Made by a program: the position numbers and the translations under genes
Shown: piece by piece, positions 45,304-54,361 of the stretch
How the letters are laid out: each line of letters begins with the position of its first letter
Numbering within the stretch: the stretch's first letter is position 1
Source of the DNA: Bacillus sp. FJAT-50079
GTDB taxonomy: Bacteria; Bacillota; Bacilli; Bacillales; Bacillaceae_C
Assembly (NCBI RefSeq): GCF_018343515.1
Contig: NZ_JAGYPD010000010.1
Location: 50,727-114,726 of the forward strand
Length of the DNA stretch: 64,000 bases
Direction: 5' to 3'
The notes under the pieces: model-generated
The model's database searches: none
What the model saw: only the letters and a program-made list of their open reading frames with translations
What the model was told of the DNA's origin: nothing

Positions 45304-46457
45304 TATATCAACTCCAATAGCATCCGTGACGGATTCTCAATAAACTCGGTCAATCGATTCGTAAAAGCTATCGCCTGCGCACCATCAGCAATACGATGAT
45401 CGAATGACATCGATACATTCATAATCGAGCGTATCGCCATTTCATCATTTACAACTGCTGGGCGTTTCTTAGCTTTATGGAAAGCGAGCAATGCTGACTC
45501 TGGATAATTTATTATCGGTGTCGCCGCAACAGATCCGAGTGGACCGACATTGCTAATCGTGAATGTGCCATTACTCAAATCTTTTCCTGATAATTTATTT
45601 TCCTTCGCTTTTTTAATTAAGTCTTTCATTTCTTGATTAACTTCTTTTATTGATTTTTTTTCAACATGGTGAATGACGGGGACGATTAGACCTTCATCTG
45701 AATCTGTTGCGATTCCAATATGAAACTCTTTTTTCAACCGAATGATTTCATTTTCTTCATCAAGTATGGCATTGAAAATGGGGTATTCTTTCAGTGTAAG
45801 CTGGGTTGCTTTTATGAAAAAGGCAGAGGCAGATATTCGTTCAGCAGACTGTTTTAATTGAGTGATTAGCTCTAGTACATTCGTGACATCAACTTCTTCA
45901 AAATGGGTAACATGAGGAATAGTAAACATTGATTTTGTCATTTTCGCAGCAATTTGTTTTCTTCTTCCTTTGAAAGGAATGATTTCTTCATTTTGCTCGC
46001 TCTGTTTATCTACAATTTTTTCTTGTTTATTTGACTCTGCAATTGGCTTTGCTTTTGCAAATCGATAAATATCTTCGTCCGTAATTCTTCCTGCCGCTCC
46101 TGTTCCAATAACATCCTCGATTTTCACACCGAGTTCACGAGCAATTTTTCTTGTGTAAGGCGCAGCAAGCACAAGCTTTTCTTTCGTTTGTAATTGCTTT
46201 TGTTCAGTCGGTTGGTCCTCTTTATCACCATCAATAATAAGCAATGTTGTACCGACAGAGACATTTTGTCCTGGGCTTACTTTTATTTCTTTTACAATCC
46301 CCGTAGCTGGCGATGGAAGTTCCGCTGTCATTTTATCCGTTTGAACTTCTACAAGTGGCTGATCATCTTTGACTCGATCCCCCTCTTTTACAAAATAATG
46401 GAGGATTTCTCCTTCTGTCATTCCTTCTCCAATATCATGCAATTTCACCTCTACCAA
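45303..46457 (-). CDS. E2 dihydrolipoyl acyltransferase of a 2-oxoacid dehydrogenase complex
   Basis: The product is 384 aa. One lipoyl domain (VQTDKMTAELPSPATG, lipoyl-lysine K43 or nearby) comes first, then a linker, a peripheral subunit-binding domain (APYTRKIARELGVKIEDVIG) and the catalytic domain ending MSFDHRIADGAQA. The architecture is that of branched-chain/aromatic 2-oxoacid complexes rather than multi-lipoyl PDH. The acyl group handled cannot be read directly; the neighbouring PheDH and paa genes suggest phenylacetyl or mixed substrates. Confidence 0.9.
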   Translation of the reverse strand: MVEVKLHDIGEGMTEGEILHYFVKEGDRVKDDQPLVEVQTDKMTAELPSPATGIVKEIKVSPGQNVSVGTTLLIIDGDKEDQPTEQKQLQTKEKLVLAAPYTRKIARELGVKIEDVIGTGAAGRITDEDIYRFAKAKPIAESNKQEKIVDKQSEQNEEIIPFKGRRKQIAAKMTKSMFTIPHVTHFEEVDVTNVLELITQLKQSAERISASAFFIKATQLTLKEYPIFNAILDEENEIIRLKKEFHIGIATDSDEGLIVPVIHHVEKKSIKEVNQEMKDLIKKAKENKLSGKDLSNGTFTISNVGPLGSVAATPIINYPESALLAFHKAKKRPAVVNDEMAIRSIMNVSMSFDHRIADGAQAIAFTNRLTEFIENPSRMLLELI

Positions 46458-46476
46458 ACGATTCAGCCCCCATTCG

Positions 46477-47475
46477 TTAAAATGTCACGGTTTCTTCAAT
46501 TGCCTTCTCCATTCTTGCTACATTTGGCAAATAATGATTTTCCAATGAATAAAATGGGACAGGTACATCAAACCCGGCTACACGTGCAACTGGAGCTTTT
46601 AAATATAAGAATGATCTTTCCTGTATAAAACTAATTAGTTCGGCACCGAGACCATTTGTCGCATGTGCTTCATGGATAATGACCGCTCTTCCCGTTCTCT
46701 GAACCGATTCGATGATCACCTCACGGTCAAATGGATATAATGTTCGTAAATCAATAAGATCACAATGAATTTTTCGTTGTTCCAAATTCTCCGCCGCCTT
46801 CATTGCGAGCGGAACCATCGCTCCCCAAGCAATTACTGTGACATCATCTCCATTTTTCACTGTATTCGCTTTGCCAATTTCAACCGAGTACTTTCCTTTT
46901 GGAACATCCTCTCTAAAAGCACGGTAAGAGCGCATCGGTTCAAGAAATAAAATAGGATCTGGATCTTCGATACTTGCAATCAGCAATCCTTTTGCATCGT
47001 ATGGATTCGATGGGCAAACTACTTTTATTCCTGGCATATGGGTAAACAATGCTTCTGTACTATCCGAATGGATTTCAGGTGCTCTAATTCCAGCTCCATA
47101 TGGGGCACGGATAACGAGCGGAACAGTAAAATGTCCTTTCGTTCGCATTCTTATTCTGGTTGCGTGAGCAATAATTTGTTCAAATGCTGGATAAATAAAC
47201 CCGAGAAATTGCATCTCAACAACTGGTAATAAGCCGTTTACCGACATGCCAATGGCAACGCCAACGATTCCGGATTCACTTAATGGCGTATCAATGACTC
47301 GATCTTCCCCAAATTCCGCCTGTAATCCTTCTGTTGCACGAAATACTCCACCATTTTTCCCGATATCCTCTCCCAATAGGATTAATTCATCCTTGTCTGT
47401 AAGCATTGTTCGCAAACCATCTGTAACAGCTTGAACGAGCGTCAATTTTTGTGATGTTGGTGCTGATATATTCAT
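46477..47475 (-). CDS. E1-beta subunit of a 2-oxoacid dehydrogenase complex
   Basis: The 332-aa transketolase-like subunit has LGEDIGKNGGVFRATEGL, DTPLSESGIVGVAIGM, MQFLGFIYPAFEQI and RAPYGAGIRAPEIHS. It pairs with the E1-alpha gene that overlaps it by 4 bp (ATGA). It decarboxylates a 2-oxo acid with ThDP and transfers the acyl group to lipoate. The closest style is BfmBAB/BkdB and AcoB. Confidence 0.92.
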   Translation of the reverse strand: MNISAPTSQKLTLVQAVTDGLRTMLTDKDELILLGEDIGKNGGVFRATEGLQAEFGEDRVIDTPLSESGIVGVAIGMSVNGLLPVVEMQFLGFIYPAFEQIIAHATRIRMRTKGHFTVPLVIRAPYGAGIRAPEIHSDSTEALFTHMPGIKVVCPSNPYDAKGLLIASIEDPDPILFLEPMRSYRAFREDVPKGKYSVEIGKANTVKNGDDVTVIAWGAMVPLAMKAAENLEQRKIHCDLIDLRTLYPFDREVIIESVQRTGRAVIIHEAHATNGLGAELISFIQERSFLYLKAPVARVAGFDVPVPFYSLENHYLPNVARMEKAIEETVTF

Positions 47476-48539
47476 CCATTCACACCTCGCAAAAATTCAA
47501 CATATTGTTCCTTTTGTACTTGAATCGGCCATGGGGCTTCTGCAAACACATGATCAAATAGATCATTAACATCTGCTTCCGAAAAATCCTCCATTTCCCG
47601 AACAGCCTTCTCAACTTCTTCATTGATCTTCTCAGTCATTAGTTCTACCCATTGAGTGTCCCATATTCCCCGATTTTTCATTAAACGTTCAAAGCGCAAA
47701 AGCGGATCATCAGTTTTACGCTTTACATCACTTATCGCTTGGTCGCGATACTTTGTCGGATCATCTGCTGTCGTATGCGCGCCATATCGCCATGTAACGG
47801 CCTCAATTAATGTCGGTCCCTCACCATTACGAGCTCTATCCAATGCTTTTTTCGTCTCAAAATAGACTGCCAACACATCATTTCCATTAAGACGAATGCC
47901 AGGAATATCATAAGCAACCGACTTTTGAGCAATTGTCTTAGAATTCATCTGTTTTTCAATCGGAACGGAGATGGCAAATTGATTATTTTGATTGAAAAAA
48001 ATAACTGGTGCTTTAAAGACGCTTGCAAAATTAAGCCCTTCATGAAAATCACCTTCGGATGTTGCTCCATCGCCGAAATAGACAATTGCAGCATTTTTCG
48101 TGCCTCGATATTTTTCCGCCATTGCCGCTCCTGCTGCATGTGGAAGCTGTGTAGCAATCGGGACAGCAGGCGGGAAAATTTTTTTTCCACTAGAAGGGAT
48201 GCATCCTTCCACCCTTCCGTTCCAATATAAAAATATCGTAGTCAATGAATGACCAAAAGTCATCATCGCAGCATGATCACGGTATGTTGGAAAAAGCCAA
48301 TCTTCATCTTCAAGTGCAAGCGCACTGCCTATTTGTGCGGCCTCCTGTCCTTCAAACGGCGCGTAGGTCCCTAGTCTTCCTTGACGCTGCAAATTAATCG
48401 CTTTTCGGTCAAAGCTGCGAGCAAGAGCCATTTGCATATAGACCCGTTTTAAAAACGATTCCGTTAACTTTGATTCATGCTCCTCATTTAATAAATGACC
48501 TTGTTGATCAACGTAAGAAATCATTTCGAACTGACTCAT
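47472..48539 (-). CDS. E1-alpha subunit of a 2-oxoacid dehydrogenase complex
   Basis: The 355-aa product has the ThDP motif GDGATSEGDFHEGLNFASV...NN, RQGRLGTYAPFEGQEAAQIG and YRYGAHTTADDPTKYR-type substrate loop (WRYGAHTTADDP). GGAGG lies 8 nt before ATG 48539; the longer frame to 48563 covers that site. It comes 66 bp after the phenylalanine dehydrogenase-like gene, so the 2-oxo acid product of that enzyme is a reasonable substrate. Confidence 0.92.
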   Translation of the reverse strand: MSQFEMISYVDQQGHLLNEEHESKLTESFLKRVYMQMALARSFDRKAINLQRQGRLGTYAPFEGQEAAQIGSALALEDEDWLFPTYRDHAAMMTFGHSLTTIFLYWNGRVEGCIPSSGKKIFPPAVPIATQLPHAAGAAMAEKYRGTKNAAIVYFGDGATSEGDFHEGLNFASVFKAPVIFFNQNNQFAISVPIEKQMNSKTIAQKSVAYDIPGIRLNGNDVLAVYFETKKALDRARNGEGPTLIEAVTWRYGAHTTADDPTKYRDQAISDVKRKTDDPLLRFERLMKNRGIWDTQWVELMTEKINEEVEKAVREMEDFSEADVNDLFDHVFAEAPWPIQVQKEQYVEFLRGVNG

Positions 48540-48605
48540 GAGAAAAACCTCCTTCGCTTGCATTCATATCGCTCAGGTTGCCTTCTATTACAATTCGACT
48601 TTCTA

Positions 48606-49715
48606 TTAATAACGTACTCGCCATTTAGGTGGTTCTTTCCTTGAATAGAAGCTATTGCCCATTTTCCTAGCACTGATTTTCTGTTCACAGACACGATTCG
48701 CTGCTTCGGAGATGGTAACGCTATCATTTTCTGCTTTATGAAAAATATTTAATAATGTATGATAAATCGCTTTTGTTTTTTGTAAAACACGCTGTTCATT
48801 AATGCCAAAAAGCTCATCTGTCACTTGAATAAGCCCGCCAGCATTTACAATATAGTCAGGTGCATACACGATTCCTTTTCGCTGAAGCATTCCGCAATGG
48901 TACTCATTCTTTAATTGATTGTTCGCCGAACCAACGACTGCCTTTACTTTTAATTTTTCAACTGTTTCATCATTGATGATTCCTCCCATCGCACAAGGGA
49001 TGAATATATCTGCCTCGACGGAATAGATCGCATCTTCTGAAACAGCCTTAACGGAACGATTCCCACGTTCCTTTCCATATTCGACCAAAGCAGCAATCAC
49101 TTCTTCATTTAAATCGCAAACGTATAAGTTTGCCCCTTCTTCTAATAATCGTTCTGCCACTTTATATCCGACTTTTCCTAACCCTTGGATCACATACGTT
49201 TTTCCTGCAAGCTCATCTGATCCATCGATAAAATAATTCGTTGCTTGGATTCCGTAGATAACACCGCGAGCTGTCGGTATTGATGAATCGCCACCACCGC
49301 CATATTCTTTTGGAAGTCCAACGACACAATTCGTTTCTTTCATTGCATGGATAAAATCATTCGGAGTTGTTCCCATGTCCGTCCCTGTATAAAATCTTCC
49401 ATTTAATGATTCGACGAATTTTCCAAAGGAGCGAAATAATTCTGGGCTTTTATCTTTCGCTGGATCACCAATAATAACCGATTTACCGCCACCGAAATCA
49501 ATATCGGCTGCCGCACATTTATATGTCATTCCTTTCGAGAGTCGAAGTACATCTGCAAACGCTTCCTCAATTGTTCGATATGGATACATTCGACATCCAC
49601 CCGTAGCTGGCCCAAGTGTCGTATCATGTATGGCGATAATCGCTTTGAGCCCTGTATTCGGGTCATTGCAAAAAACCACTTGTTCATGCTCTTCCATGCA
49701 CGTAAAAAAATCCAC
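48606..49715 (-). CDS. Phenylalanine dehydrogenase-like amino acid dehydrogenase
   Basis: The 369-aa NAD-dependent Glu/Leu/Phe/Val dehydrogenase family protein has the catalytic Lys region [31 protein letters not shown] and Rossmann motif [12 protein letters not shown]. Blocks such as [34 protein letters not shown] sequence and a C-terminus ending PPKWRVRY resemble Bacillus PheDH (which ends PKW.IR) more than leucine dehydrogenase. It would deaminate L-Phe to phenylpyruvate. GTG 49715 follows GAAGGGA. Leucine/valine preference is the alternative. Confidence 0.8.
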   Translation of the reverse strand: MDFFTCMEEHEQVVFCNDPNTGLKAIIAIHDTTLGPATGGCRMYPYRTIEEAFADVLRLSKGMTYKCAAADIDFGGGKSVIIGDPAKDKSPELFRSFGKFVESLNGRFYTGTDMGTTPNDFIHAMKETNCVVGLPKEYGGGGDSSIPTARGVIYGIQATNYFIDGSDELAGKTYVIQGLGKVGYKVAERLLEEGANLYVCDLNEEVIAALVEYGKERGNRSVKAVSEDAIYSVEADIFIPCAMGGIINDETVEKLKVKAVVGSANNQLKNEYHCGMLQRKGIVYAPDYIVNAGGLIQVTDELFGINEQRVLQKTKAIYHTLLNIFHKAENDSVTISEAANRVCEQKISARKMGNSFYSRKEPPKWRVRY

Positions 49716-49738
49716 AAACGATCCCTTCCTTCTAGTGT

Positions 49739-50134
49739 TTATAAAGAAGATAAGGCAAGCTTTGTAGCAATTTGCGTTTTCGGTAAGATCACTTGTGTAA
49801 CCTCGCCAGTTCCAATCAGTCCTCTATCATTCCATGCATCCGTTTTCGTAATAATGATATTACCGTTAATTTCATTAATCGTCGCTTTTACGTGAACCGT
49901 CGTATTAGCAGCGGATGGGGCAATATGCTTTAGCTTCACTGCCCCACCAATGCCTTCTTCATGCTCCTCGAGGTATGGCAAAATTGTTTTTCTTGATACC
50001 CATTCCATATGGTATACCATCGAAACGGTTGAATAAGCTTCGTGGACGAGCTGACCCTCAAATTGGGCAAACATCTCAGGACTTACTTTAAAAGAAATCT
50101 CTGCACTTTGTCCGATTGCTATTCCTGCCTTCAA
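49739..50134 (-). CDS. FlK-like hotdog-fold acyl-CoA thioesterase
   Basis: The 131-aa product has a hotdog fold with [40 protein letters not shown] and [13 protein letters not shown], the layout of fluoroacetyl-CoA thioesterase FlK and relatives (catalytic Thr/Glu/His positions around S/T, ME and KH). It starts at TTG 50134 after GAGGTGAG. Inside a phenylacetyl-CoA pathway it may release or protect against a dead-end CoA thioester; this role is inferred from context. Confidence 0.75.
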   Translation of the reverse strand: MKAGIAIGQSAEISFKVSPEMFAQFEGQLVHEAYSTVSMVYHMEWVSRKTILPYLEEHEEGIGGAVKLKHIAPSAANTTVHVKATINEINGNIIITKTDAWNDRGLIGTGEVTQVILPKTQIATKLALSSL

Positions 50135-50150
50135 ACTCGCTCACCTCAAT

Positions 50151-50336
50151 TTACAAATCAATTATGGCCAGATTTTTCCTAAATTTGGTCCGCAGGACGC
50201 GGTGAACGTAGGTTGCCTTCCTGCCACAATCACTGATATCCGCCAGAGGCTTAACTTGAATCAGCAAATCTTTTTTTACCATAAACAAACCGTCTGATAC
50301 AGGAAGATTGAACTCCCTCAGATTGCAGTCCGCCAT
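50151..50336 (-). CDS. Small 61-aa ORF of unknown family
   Basis: The frame reads MADCNLREFNLPVSDGLFMV then KKDLLIQVKPLADISDCGRK through THRVLRTKF-like (YVHRVLRTKFRKNLAIIDL). It lacks a clear ribosome binding site and the frame is open a further ten codons upstream. A decayed relative lies at 14338-14545, and conserved peptide-level similarity suggests the family once coded. It lies between the ABC ATPase stop and the thioesterase gene. It may be a degenerate gene or repeat. Confidence 0.4.
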   Translation of the reverse strand: MADCNLREFNLPVSDGLFMVKKDLLIQVKPLADISDCGRKATYVHRVLRTKFRKNLAIIDL

Positions 50337-50371
50337 TATTGCAGCAGGGGTTTCTACTGCTTTAAGTCAAA

Positions 50372-51166
50372 TCACGATAATAACGCTTTATCACTCGTTA
50401 ATTGTTCTCCGCGAATTCGCTGGAATTCAGCCATTAACTTATCAATCGTTAAGTCTTTTTTCTTATCCGCTTCAACTTCAAGAATAATTTGCCCTTTGTC
50501 CATCATAATAAGGCGATTGCCGAGATCAAGCGCCTGTTGCATATTATGTGTGACCATTAACGTCGTTAATTGGTCTTTTGCCACTAACTGCTTCGTCAAA
50601 TTCGTAATCAACTCTGCTCTAGCGGGGTCTAATGCAGCAGTATGTTCATCAAGAAGTAAAATGGATGGTTGAGTAAATGTAGCCATTAATAACGATAAGG
50701 CTTGCCGCTCTCCACCAGAAAGCAGTCCTACTTTTGCATTTAGACGATTCTCTAAATTTAAATGCAATGTTGCAAGTGACTCACGAAAAAATTCACGTCG
50801 TTTTTTATCGACGCCTTTTCTTAAGCCGCGTTTTTGGCTTCGTGAATAAGCCATTGCTAAATTTTCCTCAATCGTCATGGAAGGGGCGGTTCCAGCCATC
50901 GGATCTTGAAACACTCTACCAATTAATTTTGAACGTTTATATTCTGGCAATCTCGTAACATCTTTTCCAGCGATTTCAATAGTGCCTACATCGGGAGTAA
51001 GTGCTCCAGAGATCATATTCATCATCGTCGATTTTCCAGCGCCGTTGCTGCCGATAACGGTAACAAAATCTCCAGATTTTAACTCGAGGTTAATTTGATC
51101 GAGCGCGATCTTTTCATCAGGTGTTGATTCATTAAATACTTTATTAATCTGTCCGAGCTTCAGCAA
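50372..51166 (-). CDS. ABC transporter ATP-binding protein (TrpX-type importer system)
   Basis: The 264-aa product has Walker A GSNGAGKST, signature LLSGGERQALSLLMA, Walker B ILLLDEHTAALDP and H-loop VTHNMQQAL. It starts at TTG 51166 after GGGAGG and overlaps the permease gene by 23 bp. It is the third gene of a binding protein-permease-ATPase set of the PF04392 class. Confidence 0.9.
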   Translation of the reverse strand: MLKLGQINKVFNESTPDEKIALDQINLELKSGDFVTVIGSNGAGKSTMMNMISGALTPDVGTIEIAGKDVTRLPEYKRSKLIGRVFQDPMAGTAPSMTIEENLAMAYSRSQKRGLRKGVDKKRREFFRESLATLHLNLENRLNAKVGLLSGGERQALSLLMATFTQPSILLLDEHTAALDPARAELITNLTKQLVAKDQLTTLMVTHNMQQALDLGNRLIMMDKGQIILEVEADKKKDLTIDKLMAEFQRIRGEQLTSDKALLS

Positions 51167-52175
51167 CGGCTTTATCCTCCCTTTTTAAAGCAAGTTCAGC
51201 AAGACGTTTTGCTTTTCTTCGTTTTTCACGTCGTTTTTCGAAAAACTGTGGCATGACTAATGCAAGAATGACAATTACCGCTGTTATAAGCTTCATATCT
51301 CCTGTGTCAAGCAAGTCAATTCTTAAGGCAAGCCCTAAAACAACTCGATAAATAATCGCACCAATGATGACTGCAATTGTTGTTCTAACAATTGTTTTCG
51401 TTCCAAATATCGCTTCACCAATAATGACCGAAGCTAAACCGATAATAATCATCCCAATTCCTAGTCCAATATCTGAGAACTTTGCATATTGAGCGATCAG
51501 TGCCCCTGAAAAAGCAACGAGAGCATTCGAGATACCGAGCCCAATAATGACTAAATTATCCGTATTGGCGGAGAAACTGCGTATCATTTTCTTATTATCA
51601 CCAGTAGCACGAATCGCAAGACCGATCTCTGTTTGTAAAAACCAATCTGCAACAAACTTAATAATAATTGTAATAATGACCATTAAAAATACTGTTCCCC
51701 ATGTAGATGGGAGATGTTTGGCGCCAAGCATGCTAAGAAATTGATTAATTCCTTGATCAATTCCAAGCTTGCCCCAAAAAGCATTAAATTTTGTGAAGAC
51801 CGTTTCAGCGTTTAATAATGGAATATTCGGTCTCCCAACGGAATTTTCCGATGTTAATCCCATAATACGTAAGTTAATTGAATATAAGGCAATCATCATT
51901 AAAATACCTGAGAGCAATGGATTAATTTTGCCCTTCGTATGCAAAACTCCAGTTACACAGCCAGCCATGAAGCCGATCACTAACGCAGCAATCGTAGCAA
52001 TGATGGGATGATAACCAAGTACAATCATCGTCGCTGCTACGGCTGCACCTGTCACAAAGCTTCCATCAACCGTTAAATCAGGAAAATCAAGCACTCGGAA
52101 TGTAAGATACACGCCAAGTGCCATAATTGCATAGATGATTCCTTGCTCAACAGAGCCAAATACAGCTAAAAACAT
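51144..52175 (-). CDS. ABC transporter permease (LivH-like)
   Basis: The 343-aa integral membrane protein has about eight helices, with LDFPDLTVDGSFVTGAAVAA near the N-terminus and LGISNALVAFSGALIAQYAKF, features of permeases paired with PF04392 binding proteins. The basic C-terminal tail (RREKRRKAKRLAEL) is cytoplasmic. It lies 18 bp after the binding-protein gene. Confidence 0.88.
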   Translation of the reverse strand: MFLAVFGSVEQGIIYAIMALGVYLTFRVLDFPDLTVDGSFVTGAAVAATMIVLGYHPIIATIAALVIGFMAGCVTGVLHTKGKINPLLSGILMMIALYSINLRIMGLTSENSVGRPNIPLLNAETVFTKFNAFWGKLGIDQGINQFLSMLGAKHLPSTWGTVFLMVIITIIIKFVADWFLQTEIGLAIRATGDNKKMIRSFSANTDNLVIIGLGISNALVAFSGALIAQYAKFSDIGLGIGMIIIGLASVIIGEAIFGTKTIVRTTIAVIIGAIIYRVVLGLALRIDLLDTGDMKLITAVIVILALVMPQFFEKRREKRRKAKRLAELALKREDKAVAEARTD

Positions 52176-52193
52176 TTAGAATCATCTCCTAGT

Positions 52194-53222
52194 CTACTCA
52201 ATCAGTTCAGCATTCCACGCATCCTTTATTTCTACTTCAATGGCAGATGCTGTTTCTTCATTCATTACTAATTTTAAATTTTGCGGGATTTGGACTGGTA
52301 GATCTGCCGGCTTGCTTTCACCTTTTAAAATCTTAACCGCCATTTGTCCTGCTTCATAGCCAATATCAAAGTACTCAAATCCGTATGCTGCAAGTCCGCC
52401 TCTTTTTACAGAATCGAATTCGCCAACCATCATTGGAAGCTTATTATCGTTTGCAACGGATACGACCGATTCAAGAGCAGAAACAACCGTATTATCTGTA
52501 ATAATGTATAATGAATCAACTTTACCAATTAATGATTCTGTCGCTTGCTTCACATCAGCTGAAGTTGCGACTGAAGCCTCTTCAACTTTCATGTCCATAC
52601 TTGCAAGCAATTCCTTTACAGAATCCACTTGTGCACGTGAGTTTTGCTCACCAGAGTTAAAAACCATACCAACAGTTTTCTTTCCAAGCTCTTCTTTCAA
52701 GAATTTCATTGTATTCGAAATCGCGTCTGGATGGGCATCAATTGTCCCCGTCACATTTCCGCCCGGGCTCTCCATTGAATCAACAAGCTCAGCTCCGACC
52801 GCATCTGTTACAGATGTAAAAATAATCGGAATATCTTGCGTAGCACTCGCCGCCGCCTGTGCACTCGGTGTTGAATTTGCAAAAATAAGATCGACACCAG
52901 CACTAACAAGGTTCGTAGCTGCCGAAGTATTCGCACTATTATCTCCTTGCGCAATTTGAACATCGTACTCTGCTTTAATGCCCGCATCTTCTAACGCCTT
53001 CCTAAAGCCGTCATATGCCGCATTTAAAGATGGATGTTCAACGATTTGCGTAACACCGATTTTATACACTTTTTCTTCATCTTTATTGTTTTCATTACTA
53101 GCAGGCTCATTATTCCCTTCCGGTTCTGGTGAACTATTATTTCCGCCACCACTACCGCATGCAGCAAGGATAAATACTGCACTTAAAATTGCGATCAAAC
53201 TTTTCTTCCACCCGATCTTCAT
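52194..53222 (-). CDS. ABC transporter substrate-binding lipoprotein (PF04392 family)
   Basis: The 342-aa product has a lipoprotein signal with lipobox ILAAC (Cys22), a Gly/Asn/Glu-rich linker, and a type I periplasmic-binding fold: YKIGVTQIVEHPSLNAAYDG, IIFTSVTDAVGAELV and GMVFNSGEQNSRAQVD. The family includes tryptophan/tyrosine importers such as TrpX. Position downstream of paaX and upstream of PheDH suggests an aromatic ligand, by inference. GGGGGA precedes ATG 53222. Confidence 0.88.
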   Translation of the reverse strand: MKIGWKKSLIAILSAVFILAACGSGGGNNSSPEPEGNNEPASNENNKDEEKVYKIGVTQIVEHPSLNAAYDGFRKALEDAGIKAEYDVQIAQGDNSANTSAATNLVSAGVDLIFANSTPSAQAAASATQDIPIIFTSVTDAVGAELVDSMESPGGNVTGTIDAHPDAISNTMKFLKEELGKKTVGMVFNSGEQNSRAQVDSVKELLASMDMKVEEASVATSADVKQATESLIGKVDSLYIITDNTVVSALESVVSVANDNKLPMMVGEFDSVKRGGLAAYGFEYFDIGYEAGQMAVKILKGESKPADLPVQIPQNLKLVMNEETASAIEVEIKDAWNAELIE

Positions 53223-53290
53223 TCAATTGTCCCCCTTTTATCTCTTTCATTGCCTTAACTTTCATTGTATTGCGGCAATATTTTATCGTA

Positions 53291-53319
53291 ATCGTACACT
53301 GCCCAAGCTTGATAGTCAA
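53291..53319 (-). promoter_or_regulatory. Sigma-A promoter of the ABC importer operon
   Basis: Minus strand TTGACT (53319-53314), 17-bp spacer, TACGAT (53296-53291), 69 bp before the binding-protein start. Confidence 0.65.
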
Positions 53320-53342
53320 TAAGATTTAAAATGTTAAGATTA

Positions 53343-53356
53343 TTAAAGCGCTTTCA
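53343..53356. promoter_or_regulatory. cre-like site (CcpA operator)
   Basis: Minus strand TGAAAGCGCTTTAA matches the catabolite-responsive-element core (TGWAAGCGYTWWCW) except near the last two positions. It lies about 24 bp upstream of the -35, a location compatible with carbon-source control. Confidence 0.6.
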
Positions 53357-53375
53357 TTCTATTTTCATTGGCATT

Positions 53376-53399
53376 AGTTACCAATTGTAACAGGTAACT
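53376..53399. promoter_or_regulatory. Perfect inverted repeat between paaX and the ABC operon
   Basis: AGTTACC, 10-nt spacer, GGTAACT. It lies immediately after the paaX stop and upstream of the importer promoter, and there is no T-run, so it looks like an operator, possibly for PaaX. Confidence 0.5.
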
Positions 53400-53422
53400 G
53401 TGATATTTTGGAAATTAACTAG

Positions 53423-54358
53423 TTATTTTGAAGGGGGTTCATCCTCAGCGATAAGCAAAGGCTGTTCATATAAATCATAAGATCTACTTGTTTCTTTGCT
53501 TGTATTTCCTTCTTTAAAAACATTTTCATAGAATGTAATCGCCGGAGGTGCTAATAATTTATAATAGACACTAAACAATTGAGCAGCGTCATATCCGATC
53601 CAGTCTTCTGGTAATAATTCCGCCGGTAATCCTGGATCGATAAACAAAAACTTCCGATATTCATGAACGAGCATTGTTTTTTCTACAAAACATTGTGCAT
53701 TCGTTATCGATTTTTGTTCACACTTTCTACGTGTCATATTAAATTTTTTTGTATATTCATCAATAAACTGTTTGTACTTATTGCTAATATCTGTTAAATT
53801 CCAGCAAGATTGTACTAAGCGAATATTTTGCTTTGGCCCTTCATAATCGGCAGTAAAAAAATCGACATACTTTTCTAGTTGATATTTTTTAATTAATTGC
53901 TTTGTTTCTTCCGTTAGATTGTTTGGTGTGATCCAGCAGCTGCCTGATAGCGGTGCAAAACCACTCCATGATAATTCCTTTTTTAAATCATCTCGAATGC
54001 TTCGTTTCTCTTCGGGAATGGAGTAAAACAACATCCGCCAATTTCCGTCCCATTGATCTGGCTTCAGTTTAAAAATCCGCTTACCTGCTTCTTCCATTCT
54101 AGCCATACCTCTATCTGTTAAGCGATAATAGCTTCGATTTCCAATTTTACTCGAAACTAGCCATCCTTGTTTATACATTCTTGACACAGCGGTACGAACA
54201 GATTGATCATTATGGCCAAATTCTTTCATCAAACGAATTAAGCTTCCAATCCAAATTTCATTACCGGAGTGACGAATGTAATCACCAAATAGAGTAAAGA
54301 TTAACGATCTTGTATTAGGTCCATTCCTCATTCTCCCCTGCTCCCCATCCATTCCCAA
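53423..54358 (-). CDS. paaX: PaaX, phenylacetyl-CoA-responsive repressor
   Basis: The 311-aa product has an N-terminal winged helix (SLIFTLFGDYIRHSGNEIWI, NDQSVRTAVSRMYKQGWLVS), then YYRLTDRG and a C-terminal effector region (RMLFYSIPEEKRSIRDDLKK, LLPEDWIGYDAAQLF). It is a PaaX-type repressor released by phenylacetyl-CoA in studied bacteria. TTG 54358 follows AGGGGA inside the paaG end; ATG 54352 or 54331 are alternatives. It is the last gene of the paaA operon, giving feedback. Confidence 0.93.
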   Translation of the reverse strand: MGMDGEQGRMRNGPNTRSLIFTLFGDYIRHSGNEIWIGSLIRLMKEFGHNDQSVRTAVSRMYKQGWLVSSKIGNRSYYRLTDRGMARMEEAGKRIFKLKPDQWDGNWRMLFYSIPEEKRSIRDDLKKELSWSGFAPLSGSCWITPNNLTEETKQLIKKYQLEKYVDFFTADYEGPKQNIRLVQSCWNLTDISNKYKQFIDEYTKKFNMTRRKCEQKSITNAQCFVEKTMLVHEYRKFLFIDPGLPAELLPEDWIGYDAAQLFSVYYKLLAPPAITFYENVFKEGNTSKETSRSYDLYEQPLLIAEDEPPSK

Positions 54359-54361
54359 GTT

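Noticed and set aside
53223..53422. T-box leader before the ABC importer
   Set aside because: No T-box core sequence (AGGGTGGNACCGCG type) or specifier hairpin was seen; only a promoter, cre-like site and palindrome.
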